Shown: positions 32,346-44,659, numbered from the stretch's first letter. The stretch: DNA of 64,000 nucleotides from Pristionchus mayeri (GCA_036245805.1 BTRK01000004.1:24070619-24134618); one strand, 5' to 3'. Numbers and translations: made by a program. Notes: generated from the letters alone by a model not told the origin.

Positions 32346-32648
32346 AGGGGGGTAAGGACTCATTCGAGAAATAACGAACTAGTTTGTGAGTTTTTTTCAA
32401 GTTTTTTTCAAGTTATAATAATTTAACTTTATTCAATATTTACACTGTAATATTTGGTAACTTGTTCGATTATTACATTTTTTGATACCTTTAAACATGT
32501 TTTAAAATGATTTTTTAAGCATGTTAAAGGTATCTTTTTTTGTAATAATCGAATGAGCGACCAAATATTACTCGTAATTATAACAAAGTTCAATTATTAC
32601 AAAATTTGAACTAGTTCGTTGTTTCTCGAATGGGTCCTTACTCCCCCT
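32346..32648. repeat. ~300-bp palindromic MITE
   Basis: GGGGGTAAGGACTCATTCGA at the left is inverted at the right (TCGAATGGGTCCTTACTCCC). The inner TTTGATACCTTTAAACATG is also mirrored. Confidence 0.8.
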
Positions 32649-33147
32649 TGTATGATAGTGTCTCATAAGTTCCCGCACATTCTATTTTAAAACGCTGTCT
32701 CCCTTAGAACGGAGGGGTATGTGGCACAATCGTTCAATGTCATCACCGGAAGCTCAAACTTTGTGGTCAGAGTGCCTATGGGTGGGATACACTTCAGCCA
32801 AAAAAATGGACCCAAAAGTTGATCTTTGAACTTTGAGATCGAAAAATTTCATCTTCATTTTAACCCTGCATGTTATATACCATTCGAGAGAGCATAAAAA
32901 GTTATTTGTAAATCCAAATTTTCGTAGCCGAAGATCAATATTTGCTCAAGATATTTGAAAAAAATGTGAAAAATTTGCAAATCGTTTACATTCAAAAAAT
33001 TATTTGACCATGTTCCAATGAGGGGTAGCCCCTGGAAAGTTAGTATGTTGTGTGAAATTACATGCTGAATCCAGAAAAAAATACCTCATTTCGCTCCGAC
33101 ATACCAGGCATTGACTTTTCTTCGAATATCTAGCACGCAATCGTCGA

Positions 33148-33172
33148 CGCGGGTTCGAATCCTCCCGGCAGC
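33148..33172 (+). other. tRNA T-arm-like motif in a foldback arm
   Basis: GCGGGTTCGAATCCTCCCGG followed by CAGCA looks like the 3' part of a tRNA (T loop GTTCGAATC and acceptor end). It is mirrored at 34073-34097. The T-stem has mismatches and no 5' half is present, so it is not a tRNA gene. Confidence 0.45.
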
Positions 33173-33360
33173 ACTAATGTTTTGCAAACTTTTATTTTGA
33201 ATTAAATGGTATGTTTTCGACATTTATTGAATTCCAATGTATTTTAAGTCATTTTGAGTGACATGACGTCTTGTATTGGCTTTATTCAGCAAAGAACAAT
33301 GTGAGATAAAGTATTAGTTATCATAGTATTGCTCGTTCACTTCGCATTGCTGTTGATTGA

Positions 33361-33763
33361 GTCTACATCTTTGATTTCCTTTCACCGTTTGCTTCCTTCG
33401 AAGAAGTGGTTGCTTCTCCGTATGGTGTGAATACCCTCATTTCCGAACTGGAAGATCAAAATTACATTTCAAACGTTAATAAAAAAAGATGAGGATTCTC
33501 AAGAAGTGAGTAGAGAAGGCAGATTTCCTGAGGAGCCGATATCTGCCGTTGTTTCTAGTCTGGGCCAAGTACTAGGAATTCCCGTGGAGATGCCGAATTA
33601 TGTTCCCAAAGAGAACCATGACCAAGTTTCCCTGGAGGACTTGCAAGAGACAGGGGATGAGAGAGTTTTTGCAATGCTCGAGGAGGAGATGAACGAAGTT
33701 CGAAACAGAAGAACGCGAGCTCACAGAACTTATGGAGAGAGGCATTTGAACGTTCGTGATTGA
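33361..33763 (+). CDS. Exon-like reading frame in the loop of a foldback
   Basis: An open frame of 133 codons runs from after a TGA at 33358 to TGA 33761-33763, with no ATG in the first 80 codons. It reads VYIFDFLSPFASFEEVVASP then YGVNTLISELEDQNYISNVN, later VSSLGQVLGIPVEMPNYVPK and FAMLEEEMNEVRNRRTRAHR, ending ERHLNVRD. Composition is that of a soluble acidic protein, unlike the AT-rich arms. With no start codon and palindromic flanks it looks like a host exon captured by the element. It could also be an unrecognised alternative exon of the surrounding gene. Family not recognised. Confidence 0.5.
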
Positions 33764-34562
33764 TAATTGGCTAAATTGTTTATCCGTAGAATAAAAATCT
33801 TACTAATAATTGAATTATTTTCACATACAATAAAGCGAAATAAAATGGTGAGATTGCACCAGAATTGAAAGATGTAGACTCAATCAACAGCAATGCGAAG
33901 TGAACGAGCAATATTATGATAACTATTGTAATACTTTATCTCACATTGTTCTTTGCTGAATAAAGCCAATACAAGACGTCATGTCACTCAAAATTACTTA
34001 AAATACATTGGAATTCAATAAATGTCGAAAACATACCATTTAATTCAAAATAAAAGTTTGCAAAACATTAGTGCTGCCGGGAGGATTCGAACCCGCGTCG
34101 ACGATTGCGTGCTAGATATTCGAAGAAAAGTCAATGCCTGGTATGTCGGAGCGAAATGAAGTATTTTTTTCTGGATTCAGCATGTAATTTCACACAACAT
34201 ACTAACTTTCCAGGGGCTACCCCTCATTGGAACATGGTCAAATAATTTTTTGAATGTAAACGATTTGCAAATTTTTCACATTTTTTCAAATATCTTGAGC
34301 AAATATTGATCCTCGGCTACGAAAATTTGGATTTGCACATAACTTTTTATGCTCTTTCGAATGGTATATAACATGCAGGGTTAAAATGAAGATGAAATTT
34401 TTCGATCTCAAAGTTCAAAGACCAACTTTTGGGTCCAATTTTTTGGCTGAAGTGTATCCCACCCATGGGCACTCTGACCACAAAGTTTGAGCTTCCCGTG
34501 AAGACTTTGAACGATTGTGCCACTTCTCCTCCGGAATCTGACGTTCTTAGGGAGACAGCGTT

Positions 34563-34805
34563 TTAAATACGAAAAGCTACAGTATGGTCGATCACATTCT
34601 TTACTTCTTTGGTGAAAATTTGCAATTGGTGAACATTGCATTGCGTAATTTTTCGAACATAAGAGGAAGTTGATTGCTGCAGGCAAGTAGTCATTACATG
34701 GGTATTGTCGATGAGTACTACTGTAGACACACTGTCAGTTTTACTACTTGCCTTCTTCTTCGGTGTCAACGCCAAAGAAAGGAATCCCGAGTAGGGTATG
34801 CACAT
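34563..34805 (-). CDS. Hypothetical minus-strand frame
   Basis: 80 codons from ATG: MCIPYSGFLSLALTPKKKAS then SKTDSVSTVVLIDNTHVMTT, later YVRKITQC. The composition is protein-like but I recognise no domain. It starts in unique sequence and ends at the foldback border. It may be a chance frame or a captured fragment. Confidence 0.25.
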   Translation of the reverse strand: MCIPYSGFLSLALTPKKKASSKTDSVSTVVLIDNTHVMTTCLQQSTSSYVRKITQCNVHQLQIFTKEVKNVIDHTVAFRI

Positions 34806-35052
34806 TTGGAGATGGAGATTATTTCTCTAAATTCAACGGTTGCCCGGGCCCTCACGAGGAGGTCTCGTAACTCCCTCATTCGATTTTTCTCGATTTTACC
34901 GCGTTTGAAATGAAAGAGGGGGCCGGTGCATTCTATAAAATGCTTAGCCGCGGATCGAATCTTTGATGGCCCATTTTCGTCCTCGCTGTGAATGAGAAGT
35001 GAATCACCTTCTCTACTCGATGTTGCTGTGGTTCCATTCCGATTTTAAGACC

Positions 35053-35220
35053 TCCGGTATTTCAACGCAGAATGCGCGCCACTTTTGCAAAGCGGCGCGG
35101 AAACACACTTCTCGTTTCACATACTCTCTCGTCGTGGATACTCAGAGAGAAAGAGGAGTGCGTGGCGGCGCCGCTTCGCAAAATTGGCGCGCATCCTGCG
35201 TCGAAAAACCGGAAACCCAT
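35053..35220. mobile_element. GC-rich TIR MITE (AACGCAGAATGCGCG type)
   Basis: Ends ACGCAGAATGCGCGCCACTT and its inverse TTGGCGCGCATCCTGCGTCG. Related to 16200-19950 and 62908-63060. Confidence 0.7.
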
Positions 35221-35290
35221 CCCTTCACTAAGAAAAAAAAACGGAAAGGATAATCTGCTTAGATTTTATTTCGGCACTCAATCCCGTTTT

Positions 35291-37080
35291 CAGGGATATA
35301 CAGAGTGCGCCATAATTACCCGGACAACTGTTTTCATAAGATTCCCAGCTTTAGTATGGGACTTGAACGATCTGGTTCAGATCAAAGTTTGTCTGTAATA
35401 TGGGCAATAATAACATACTCCCTAATTTTGATGAGACCTAATATGGCTTTGACAACGACATTTGATATCTTCTCAGATCCGGCTGTCGATTCCCGCAGGA
35501 AATTTTCATAGATTTAGCCCTATGCTTTGAGAAGAGCAACCTTGAGGGAGATTATTGTCGAGTTCTTGATAGAGGACATCTTGACCTACAACACCCCCCC
35601 AAACGCTGACAACACCCCCACAAACGTGCCCAAACACTGTAGTCGACAGATTTATATCGGGGGAGTTAGGGGGGTCAATCGTCAGAGTGCATGCGTCTCC
35701 AGTGAGTACTTTGTCATTTAAATGATAGTAGAATATTGTTGAAAGGTCTAGTGGCCCAGATCGAAGTGGGAATGGACCCAGGGTAGAAGCGCATCTCAGA
35801 GGATGTGCTTCATGTAATACTCCTTATTGATCTTGACGCCCGGAGTAACAAAAACGAGCAGTGATGTGCTCGAAAGGGTATGGGTGGGGGTGCTACGGGA
35901 AATAGGTGTCAGTTTCACGGAAAATAGGCTTTGCGTAGAAGGGGGTAGGCCGGAATTTCGTTGGGTTGGCGCTTCGGGAAGCCGGTATGGCAGGTAGTAA
36001 GTGCTGCCGGCGAGGGAGGGAGGCCGGCGGTAGCCGCTTGGACCATTTCTGGGGCTTCCGGGAGGTTTTTTACGTCCACCGACCTCCCCCCCCCGGCTAT
36101 CGGACAGGATGGGGGTTCACGTACTTCTCGGGGTGCCGTACCTTTCTCATGCAGGGTACGCCGGGGTCACGGGAATCCCACCTAGCGGGTTCACGGATTT
36201 ACGGACCCGTACCCTTTCCGAGCACATCACTGAAAACGAGTGGGAACTTGACTGTTGGGCAAATAACAGTCCAACTCCTGATCTAAAGGGGATTCCACAG
36301 CTATTGTATGATTCTTCAGGATCAGGGTCAGTGATTATGCCAATTTGGATATTAAGGTAACCCTTGATGGTAAATATATTAGCACGTACAAAAGTACGCG
36401 GACCTAGCAAAATGCAACAACAGTCTACGGTATCGTTCTCTGCGGACCTTAATCGGACGTTCCTCTAGTCCGTGCCACTTAATGCGCATGTAACAATAAG
36501 GGCGAAGAGTCAACTGGGACATGAGAATACCACGAACGGATACGTTCGAGCTATCGAGATTCCTATCCATCTGAATGTGGTTTCAAAGCACTCCTCTTTC
36601 GGATGCGCTCTCGGTTCCTGGTGGTGGAAACAGAGGACGATTCCCACAGCCCGGACGACCCTGTTCAGTATCAAACCTTTGGTACATAATAACGGCATCG
36701 GAAGCAGCCGAGTTGTGTGAAAGCCGAGTCGATGTCACACCATCCTCGTACAGCTTGATAATGCTGTTTGGATGCGACTAGACTTCACCATTACTAGGAG
36801 GCTTGACTAGGTGGCATGAAACCTTGCATTGGGAGAGACAAATGGTCAGTCGTCATGATGATGCAATAGGGATCGCACATATCGATTGGACTGAGGGGCT
36901 TCAGAATTAATAAATTTGTCCGGGAAATTTTGGCGCGTCCTGTACTTTCGGACGGCATTATCATTGATGTTAAGGTGCTTACTTTTCAGTAGGAAGAGAC
37001 GGCAATCAGATACAAATTCGGACTCCTGAGCCATGAAAGAATTTGTAAAAAAAAGTCCGAGAACTTATGGGACTCCCTAA
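35291..37080 (-). pseudogene. Decayed Tc1/mariner transposon and transposase
   Basis: Termini are similar and inverted: about 35292-35320 (..CCATAATTACCCGGAC) and 37055-37080 (CATAAGTTCTCGGAC on the minus strand). Removing the inserted 374-bp MITE and its TSD leaves about 1.41 kb, normal for a mariner. Minus-strand pieces in changing frames read SIIKLYEDGVTSTRLSHNSA (HTH), GRPGCGNRP, SQLTLRPYCYMRIKWHGLEE with RPIKVRRERYRRLL, IFTIKGYLNIQIGIITDPDP, TPGVKINKEYYMKHIL and PPNSPDIN, then VFG in a shifted frame. This order matches a mariner-type transposase. Several stops and frameshifts make it an old fossil. Confidence 0.75.
35859..36232. mobile_element. 374-bp hAT-like MITE with 8-bp TSD
   Basis: AAAACGAG flanks both sides (35851-35858 and 36233-36240). 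Ends CAGTGATGTGCTCG and its inverse CGAGCACATCACTG. A CAGTG terminus with an 8-bp duplication is the hAT pattern. Removing it rejoins the mariner frame (VPTRFVTPGVK). It explains the GC-rich block here and the open frames 35961-36286, which are not genes. Confidence 0.85.
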
Positions 37081-37138
37081 TACACTCCGCTTCCTACCGT
37101 GTCCCATTGTTCATTTAAAAAAAAACGCAGCCCGACTT

Positions 37139-39070
37139 TATATCACGCGTCTTCTGAGAGAATGCATGAAAATGACCCACCTGAGGAACTAGCTGCAAAA
37201 GTTTGAGCAATATCCAAAAGAAAATTATGGTAGAGTCCAGTGGAGACGGGAAAACTTTTGCACCAGCGATTTATCCTGGAACCGGCTTTTAGGCATTTTC
37301 CGGACTTGGTACCGTTTCTGGCGTAACATTGTTCATTTTTGATCTACAGTGTCCAGGTTGTGCTCAAAATGCGCGGAAAATTATTTTAAGAAACTTTCAT
37401 GTTCACACCAAAGCCGGGTGAGTGCGAAATCACGTTTAAAATATCGAAAAACCGGGTCGAGATTCATAAAAAAAATCATATCTCGCTTGGAACCCCACCT
37501 TTTAGTGGTTTTTGATTGCAGTTTCAGAATCTACGTACCCATATTAGTCAAGGAAAAATGCGAGTGAGAGTCCCTAGGGGTGTGAATATGTTACGCTAAT
37601 GCAAAATATGTGCTCAATTCGCTAATTCGTGATTTTCAATTTCTTATGCTTAAGCCATAATCGCTCAGATATATCTTTTCTTTTATAATTTGATTGTTTC
37701 TAACCTAGATATGCGGTATTCCGTTGAAAAAAACAAAGATTTCCACATTCTTGAAAATCATATTTTTCACCTCGATATTTCTCAAATTTACAGGTTTCAA
37801 ACTCAACATGTCGATGATCTTACACGTGTTCACTATACGCTTCTTATAGAATACTAAACCATGAGTAATATTGGTTGGTATGGACCTGCTAGACGATTTT
37901 TAAAATCTACTTCTTGACACTTGAAAACGCCCGATCGAGTGTGTCGGAAATATTTAAAATTCGATAGTGGGGTTAATTTTGTGAATTACGGTTGTGTATA
38001 AGTTGTAAAAATGTTCTCTTGAACTATGCAATCAATAACATATTCGAAATTCGCCATTGTTTTTGTTTCTAAATTTGCGAATTATTCGAGTGAGAAAATG
38101 ACATTTCCGAAAAAAAAACCTGAAAATTGTTGCCTTTCCCCAGTATTTTAAGCCCGAGGTTAAGAAAACATTTTTACGACTTATTCACAACCATAATTCA
38201 CAAAATTAACATCATTATCGATTTTTTTAAAATTTATAACAAGCTCGATCGGGCGTTTTCAAGTGTCAAAAAGTAGGTTTTAAAAATCGTCGAGCAGGCC
38301 CATACCAACCGATATTACTCATAGTTTAGCATTCTATAAGATCCGTATAGTGAACACGTGTAAGATCCTCGAAATGTTGAGTTTGAAACCTGTAAATTTG
38401 AGAAATATCGAGGTGAAAAATATGATTTTCAAGAAATGTGGAAATCTTTGTTTTTTCAACGGAATACCGCATATCTAGGTTAGAAACAATCAAATTATGA
38501 AAGAAAAGATATATCTGAGCGATTATGGCTTAGGCATAAGAAATTGAAAATCACGAATTAGCGAATTGAGCACATATTTTGCATTAGCGTAACATATTCA
38601 CACCCCTAGGGACTCTCACTCGCATTTTTCCTTGACTAATATGGGTATGTAAATATGGTAGATTCTGAAAAAAAAAATAATATGGGTAGATTCTGAAACT
38701 GCAATCAAAAACCACTAAAAGGTGGGGTTCCAAGCGAGATATGATTTTTTTTTATGAATCTCGACCCGGTTTTTCGATATTTTCAACGTGATTTCGCACT
38801 CACCCGGCTTTGGTGTGAACATGAAAGTTTCTTAAAATAATTTTCCGCGCATTTTGAGCACAAGCTGGACACTGTAGCTCAAAAATGAACCATGTTACGT
38901 CAGAGCCGGTAAGTCCGGAAAATGCCTAAAATCCGGTTCCGGGACAAATCGCTGGTGCAAAAGTTTTCCCGTCTCCACTGGACTCTACCATAATTTTCTT
39001 TTGGATATTGCTCGAACTTTTGCAGCTAGTTCCTCCGGTTCATGCAATCTAGCAGAAGACGCGTGATATA
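37139..39070. mobile_element. Foldback element, family A, copy 2 (1.93 kb)
   Basis: Arms of ~900 bp (37139-38050 and 38150-39070) are inverted with few differences. Outer ends TATCACGCGTCTTCTGAGAG. Shares ends and several blocks with 27522-30576. Confidence 0.85.
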
Positions 39071-39649
39071 ATTAGTTTACCTGGGTTTAGCGTTACATCA
39101 TAGCCAGATGCAAAATAGGGACCACCAAGTAAATTTTTCAGCTCGTGGTGTATGCGAAAGTGTCTGATCGGGGGAGACTTTCTACTCACCCGAAAATTCA
39201 AATAGCCGTTATAATTCCGTTATAAAAATATATATCGATTCTTTTGAGGTGCCGCTTTCCAGTTTTCAGTCATTAGCAAGAGCATCTCGGGAGGCAACTA
39301 TTGCGAAAATTTGAGCAAATTCTATATTCGCGAACATGCCGCATTGTGCTCTCATTTTTATGGAATTTCAGAAATAATTATCAAACGGACGTCTTACGAA
39401 GTGCCGCTCTCCAGTTCTTTGCTGATATATTCGTTGATATCGAATACAGCGTTTGGGAGAAAATTGGTCGATATTCGCGAACCTTGTTTTTAAAAATAAA
39501 GCAGAATATTAGCGATTACGGTAAATTTCGTCGTAGGTTAACTGAAATTTGAATTTATCGACGTTTATTGATCGAAATCAATTTATCCCCAGCTCAATAT
39601 AATATCGCTTTTTGATATTTTTTGTGTATATATTAGCCAGTTTTGTCTA
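39071..39649. other. No gene supported
   Basis: A frame at 39301-39552 (MRKFEQILYSRTCRIVLSFL...) has no ATG start (it begins TTG) and no motif. I leave it uncalled. Confidence 0.35.
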
Positions 39650-40312
39650 TATGAGTGACTATCTGAGAGAACTGACCAGAGGCCGTACAGCGAAAAATAA
39701 AGTGCTCATTTTAAGATGTCCTTAGGGGTAACTTTTCATGTAGAGTTCGAAAATCGACCTTAGAAAGCCATATCTCAAACCCCTGATTTCGCGCGGTGCA
39801 CCAAAGTTTGGTGGTCGGTTTTTGAAACTTTTAAACGGCAGTTTCAAAACCCCATACATATTTAAATGCTGAAATATTTCGACGAGATAAGCATTTTTAC
39901 TGTTGGAAGTAAAAGGTTAGCTTGTCTCTGAAGAAAATTATGCCCGTTTAAATTTTCAAATTTGCCACCCTGAAAATTTTTTCAAAAGGCGTGTATTTTT
40001 AACTATGTTTATTAAATTCCCCATAAAAAGTTACCTCAGGAGCCAAATTTTCGCTTTAATATGCGTGATGAATTGCATTTATTCTCTGCGCTGAAGATGC
40101 TACAATTTCGAATTTTAGAACATAAATCGATTTTTCTGTAACACCACGATGAACTCCGAATGGTTATGAGTTGTTTATGACTAGTCTGCACCCGAGGAAT
40201 TTTAAAATGTTCTAAAACTCGAGGCTTGACTTATTTCTGAAAAATCGGTTTTCAGCACCGCGACTGGGCCTATATTTGTGAATGTCTAACTATCCATTGC
40301 CGAGGTAAATAC

Positions 40313-40662
40313 TGGGGGACGACATTTGCGCAACTAAGAACATCTCGCTTGGAATAAGTACTAGAAAGTTGGGAGTTGTTGCATTGTAACCAGTATGTGC
40401 TCCGAAACATTTTCAGATATAAATTTCATTACCAGGCGATATTGAATTTCAACGTATATGGGGTCGTGGAAATCCACATTCCATGAACCCCGGGTCGTTG
40501 ATTTGGAGTAAAACTCAATATCGCTTGGTAACGAAATTTATATATGAAAATATTTCGGAGCACATACTGATTACAATGCAACAACTCCCAACTTTCTAGT
40601 ACTTCCTCCAAGCGAGAGGTTTTTAGTTGCGCAAATGTCGTTTGCGCAAATGTCGTCCCCCC
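40313..40662. mobile_element. 350-bp palindromic MITE, 8-bp TSD
   Basis: GTAAATAC at 40305-40312 and 40663-40670. Ends GGGGGACGACATTTGCGCAA and inverse. The body folds over most of its length. The opposite big arm lacks it. Confidence 0.85.
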
Positions 40663-42610
40663 GTAAATACAACACCTTTCAAGCTAAATGTGTAGTACTC
40701 ACCAACGTTAGTAGGAAACATATATTTGGCATCCGCTATCCTCCACGGTTTCGGAAATATTTTTGCTTGAAATTGCTATCTCGTGGATGCAAAATTTTAA
40801 TTTCAAGTGAAATACGATACGTGTTCAATCAAATTCAGCCACCTTTGTAGATTTTATCACTCATTTGATATCAGAAAAACTGAAAAGAAGTAATTCAAAA
40901 TACAAATTTTGCTTATATACAGTCGCGCCGGAAAGCCACCGTACACTTTTTGAATTTGTTGTATCTTTTTGCCCAGGAAATCCATCATTATGGCACTCAG
41001 GTATGATGTACCAAATCCGTCGGAGATTATGATCTTGGTATTATGGTGTGACGTCATCGCATAGTTATTGCGTAGTAATGACGCAATCAATCTGCACTTT
41101 TTCAAAACGGCATTATTCTTACATAGATTTTTTCCTGTTCGCCATACTTTCTATGATTGGAGATATGACCGAGGCCTACCCAGAATAAATTTTTGAAGGT
41201 GCTGCTCGTACGCACATTTGCTGCAGCGAAGCTGCAAAAACCGGATCCGAAATTCTGAACTCGGCTTCTAGAGTAGCTAGAGAACCGTACAAGGCATCAA
41301 AATGATCGCCATCATGTGTACACATGATCCTGAGAATATGAACACGATATCTCACAATTTGCCCTCAGGGCATGAAAAAATCACTTTTTTGCACGACCAT
41401 TTCATGGACATCCATAACTTTACGGAAAAGTTTAGTAAAAATCTGTTTTTTATCTGGTAATGTTCAAAATGTATGGAAGAACCGAATTCCAACTTTTTAG
41501 AACGATTGGATATCGTTCCTACCCGCGGTGTGCGTTTTTAGGAGGTATAATAGGGTCGGGAAACACCTTGTTTACCCCTATGGGCGAGAGAGTGCATAAA
41601 CAGGGTGTTTCCCGACCCTATTATACCTCCTAAAAACACACACCGCGGGTAGGAAATATATCCAATCGCTCTAAAAAAAGGAATTCGGTTCTTCCATACA
41701 TTTTGAACATTACCAGATAAAAAACAGATTTTTACTAAACATTTCCGTAAAGTTATGGATGTCCATGAAATGGTCGTGCAAAAAAGTGATTTTTTCATGC
41801 CCTGAGGGCAAATTGTGAGATATCGTGTTCATAATCTCAGGATCATGTGTACTCATGATGGCGATCATTTTGATGCTTTGTACGGGTCTCTAGCTACTCT
41901 AGAAGCCGAGTTCAGAATTTCGGATCCGGTTTTTGCAGCTTCGCTGCAGCAAATGTGCGACCGAGCAGCACCTTCAAAAATTAATTCTGGGTAGGCCTCG
42001 GTCATATCTCCAATCATAGAAAGTATGGCGAACAGGAAAAAATCTATGTAAGAATAATGCCGTTTTGAAAAAGTGCACATTGATTGCGTCATCACTACGC
42101 AACAACTATGCGATGACGTCACACCATAATACCAAGATCATAATCTCCGACGGATTTGGTACATCATACCTGAGTGCCCTAATGATGGATTTCCTGGGCA
42201 AAAAGATACAACAAATTCAAAAATTGTACGGTGACTTTCCGGCGCGACTGTACAAAAATCGATTTTATCCACCCACGAAAATAAGTGATTTTTGTATATA
42301 AGCAAAACATGTATTTTGATTACTTTTTTCAGTTTTCCTGATATCAGACAACTGATAAAATGCACAAAGCTGACTGGTTTTCGTTGAAAACGTATTTCTC
42401 TAAAAATTAAAATTTTGCATCCACGAGATAACAAGTTCAAGCAAAAATATTTCCGAAACCGTGAAGGATGGAGGACGCCAAATATATGTTTCCTACTAAC
42501 GTTGGTATGTACTACACAGTTAGCCTGAAAGGTGTTAGATTCACCTTGAAAATGGATAGTTAGACATGCACAAATATAGGACCAGTCGAGGTGATGAAAA
42601 CCGATTCTTC

Positions 42611-42934
42611 CACGTGGGCTCGAAAAAATTCGCGCCAGTCAAGAAATTTATGGGAGAGAAGGGAATTTAGAGCTAATTTAGGCTACTACTTCAAGTATTG
42701 TATTGTGAGGGTTTTCCAGACGAGACCAGGTTAACCCGAAATTAGAGCCAGAGCCGGATAATATCCAGACATGCGTTGTGAATTTAAATCCGGATCTGGC
42801 TTTCAAGTGTGGGGGGCCGGCAAATATAGCCGGCATTTAGTGTGGTGCGGGAGCACCGTATGGCTCCCCGAGAAATAAATTAGTGAAAATTCAAACGAAG
42901 AACGCGACTTTTTGTACAGTGATAAGCCCACGTG
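42611..42934. mobile_element. 324-bp CACGTGGGCT MITE, 5-bp TSD
   Basis: TCTTC at 42606-42610 and 42935-42939. Ends CACGTGGGCT and AGCCCACGTG. The left big arm shows the uninterrupted site. Confidence 0.8.
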
Positions 42935-43545
42935 TCTTCCGAAATAAGTCAAGCCTCGAGTTTTAGATCATTTTAAAATTCCTCGGGTGCACAATAGTCA
43001 TAAACAACTCAGAACAGTTCGGAGTTCATCGTGGGTGTCTCAGAAAAATCGATGTATGTTCTAAAATTCGACATTCTAGCATCTTCAGCGCAGAGAATAA
43101 ATGCAATTCATTACGCATATTAAAGCGATAATTTGGCTCCTGTGGTAACTTTTTATGGGGAATTTAATGAACATAGTTAAAAATACACGCCTTTTGAAAA
43201 ATTTTTCAGGGTGTCGAATTTCAAAATTTAAATGGGCATATTTTTTTCAGAGACAAGCTAACCTTTTACTTCAAACAGTAAAAATACTTATCTCGTCGAA
43301 ATATTTGAGAATTTAAATATGTATGGGGTTTTGAAACTGCCGTTTAAAAGTTTAAAAAACCGACCACCAAACTTTGGTGCACCGCGCGAAATCAGGGGTT
43401 TGAGATATGGCTTTCTAAGGTCGATTTTCGGACTCTACGTGAAAAGTTACCCTTTGGGACATCTTACAATCAGCACTTTATTTTTCGCTGTACGGCATAT
43501 AGATAGAATTGCTCAATTCTCTCAGATAGTCACTCATATTATCAT

Positions 43546-44659
43546 GTCGAATTACATCAGCCTTCGTTAATTGTGGTGACAGAGAGATGGTGCTCTTCTT
43601 TTCGAAATTCTCCTTTCTTTCAACCAAAATTATTAGTCACTGTATTGCTGTCAATTTTGTCAGTAAATGAAAGGCATAATCGAAATTTTATTCAGACCAT
43701 GAACGCGAAAAAAATATGACCCATCGAGAACGAGTTGACACACCGTACCACACGCAACGCACGAAATTGCCAGCCGAGTATGAAATTAGGGGGCACCACG
43801 AAAATTTAACCTTAAGACTAAGGTATTTTGTATAAAGCCTGGGGTATTCGAGGGTACAGGAAAAATTACACTCAATAATTACACTTAGAATTTTGTAATA
43901 TTTCGTCTACGGTGAGGATTCACAGGCACATGTAAGCTCCGCCCATCGTGGTGTGCTGTCGGTTCGTTGGGTCATGACTGTTCATCAGGTCATTTGCTTA
44001 AAATTTAGCGTTGTTTTAATTATTTATTTTATTGATTATTTAGTAAAGACATTTCTACAGAAACATTAATTGAATACTATTATCCTGGTAGAATGCTTGC
44101 GAGATTAGTTATTGGGCATTTTCGATTGAAGGTATAAGGTATCTGATTGAAATACGTCCCAAGAACCGCTAGCTTTCGTTATTCGTAGCTAAATCATTCC
44201 TAAGATACGTGATTTGGCTCATTTTAACGATTAAAAAAGTGAAAACAATCGAAAAGTTCAAATTTAGAGAATATATCTCCTGGTTTGCCAGAATGGTAGA
44301 AATTAGTTTTGATAGGGTTTGCCCTTTTCGATTTTTCTATTTTTTTGCACATAGCTTCTTCATCGAACATTGCACAATATGTAGAGGGCGGCATCGCGTA
44401 AAATAAATAGAGGGCGGCATCGCGTAAATCGGTCGCAAAATGATAATATCAAAAATTGTAAAAATTCAAGCCTTAAATAAAACATGTTTGCCCTTTACAA
44501 TTTCTTTATATTGTTTATGGAAGATATTATAGAGAAAGGCCTTTCGGATTTTATACAATTTTAGAGCCGGCACTTCTTTATAAGTAAATACGAGCCAATA
44601 CAATAAAAGGCAACGCAGATTTAAATTCCCGCACGGAGCAATTTCCTAACCAACATTTG
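43546..44659. other. No gene seen
   Basis: Mostly AT-rich. A 22-bp direct repeat (AGAGGGCGGCATCGCGTAAA) stands at 44383 and 44409. No coding is supported. Confidence 0.45.

Larger units (their letters stand above)
32682..34569. mobile_element. Foldback element with a unique loop (1.9 kb)
   Basis: Arms 32682-33380 and 33866-34569 are inverted copies of about 700 bp. The loop (33381-33865) is unique and open for coding. A single diverged arm recurs at 58028-58215. Confidence 0.85.
39650..43545. mobile_element. Giant palindrome, ~1.55-kb arms, near-zero loop
   Basis: Outer ends GAGTGACTATCTGAGAGAA (39653) and its inverse (43520-43540). The symmetry centre is near 41590, where a run around AAACACCCTGTTTA... 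folds with only about 30 bp of loop. Each arm carries a separate MITE (40313-40662 left, 42611-42934 right). Without them both arms are about 1.55 kb. All open frames inside mirror one another. Confidence 0.85.

Noticed and set aside
32655..32681. A solo mariner terminus (TCTCATAAGTTCCCGCAC) pairing with 37055-37080 as one 4.4-kb element
   Set aside because: The terminus at 35292-35320 gives a mariner of normal size with the transposase remnants inside it, so the distant pairing is not needed.
33148..34097. tRNA genes
   Set aside because: Only the 3' T-arm and acceptor-like part is present, with stem mismatches and no anticodon arm.
35961..36360. Overlapping GC-rich frames of 74-106 codons
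   Set aside because: They lie within or across the hAT-like MITE and its junction with the mariner fossil.
39301..39552. 83-codon + frame between two foldbacks
   Set aside because: No ATG start, no motif, and no splice support.
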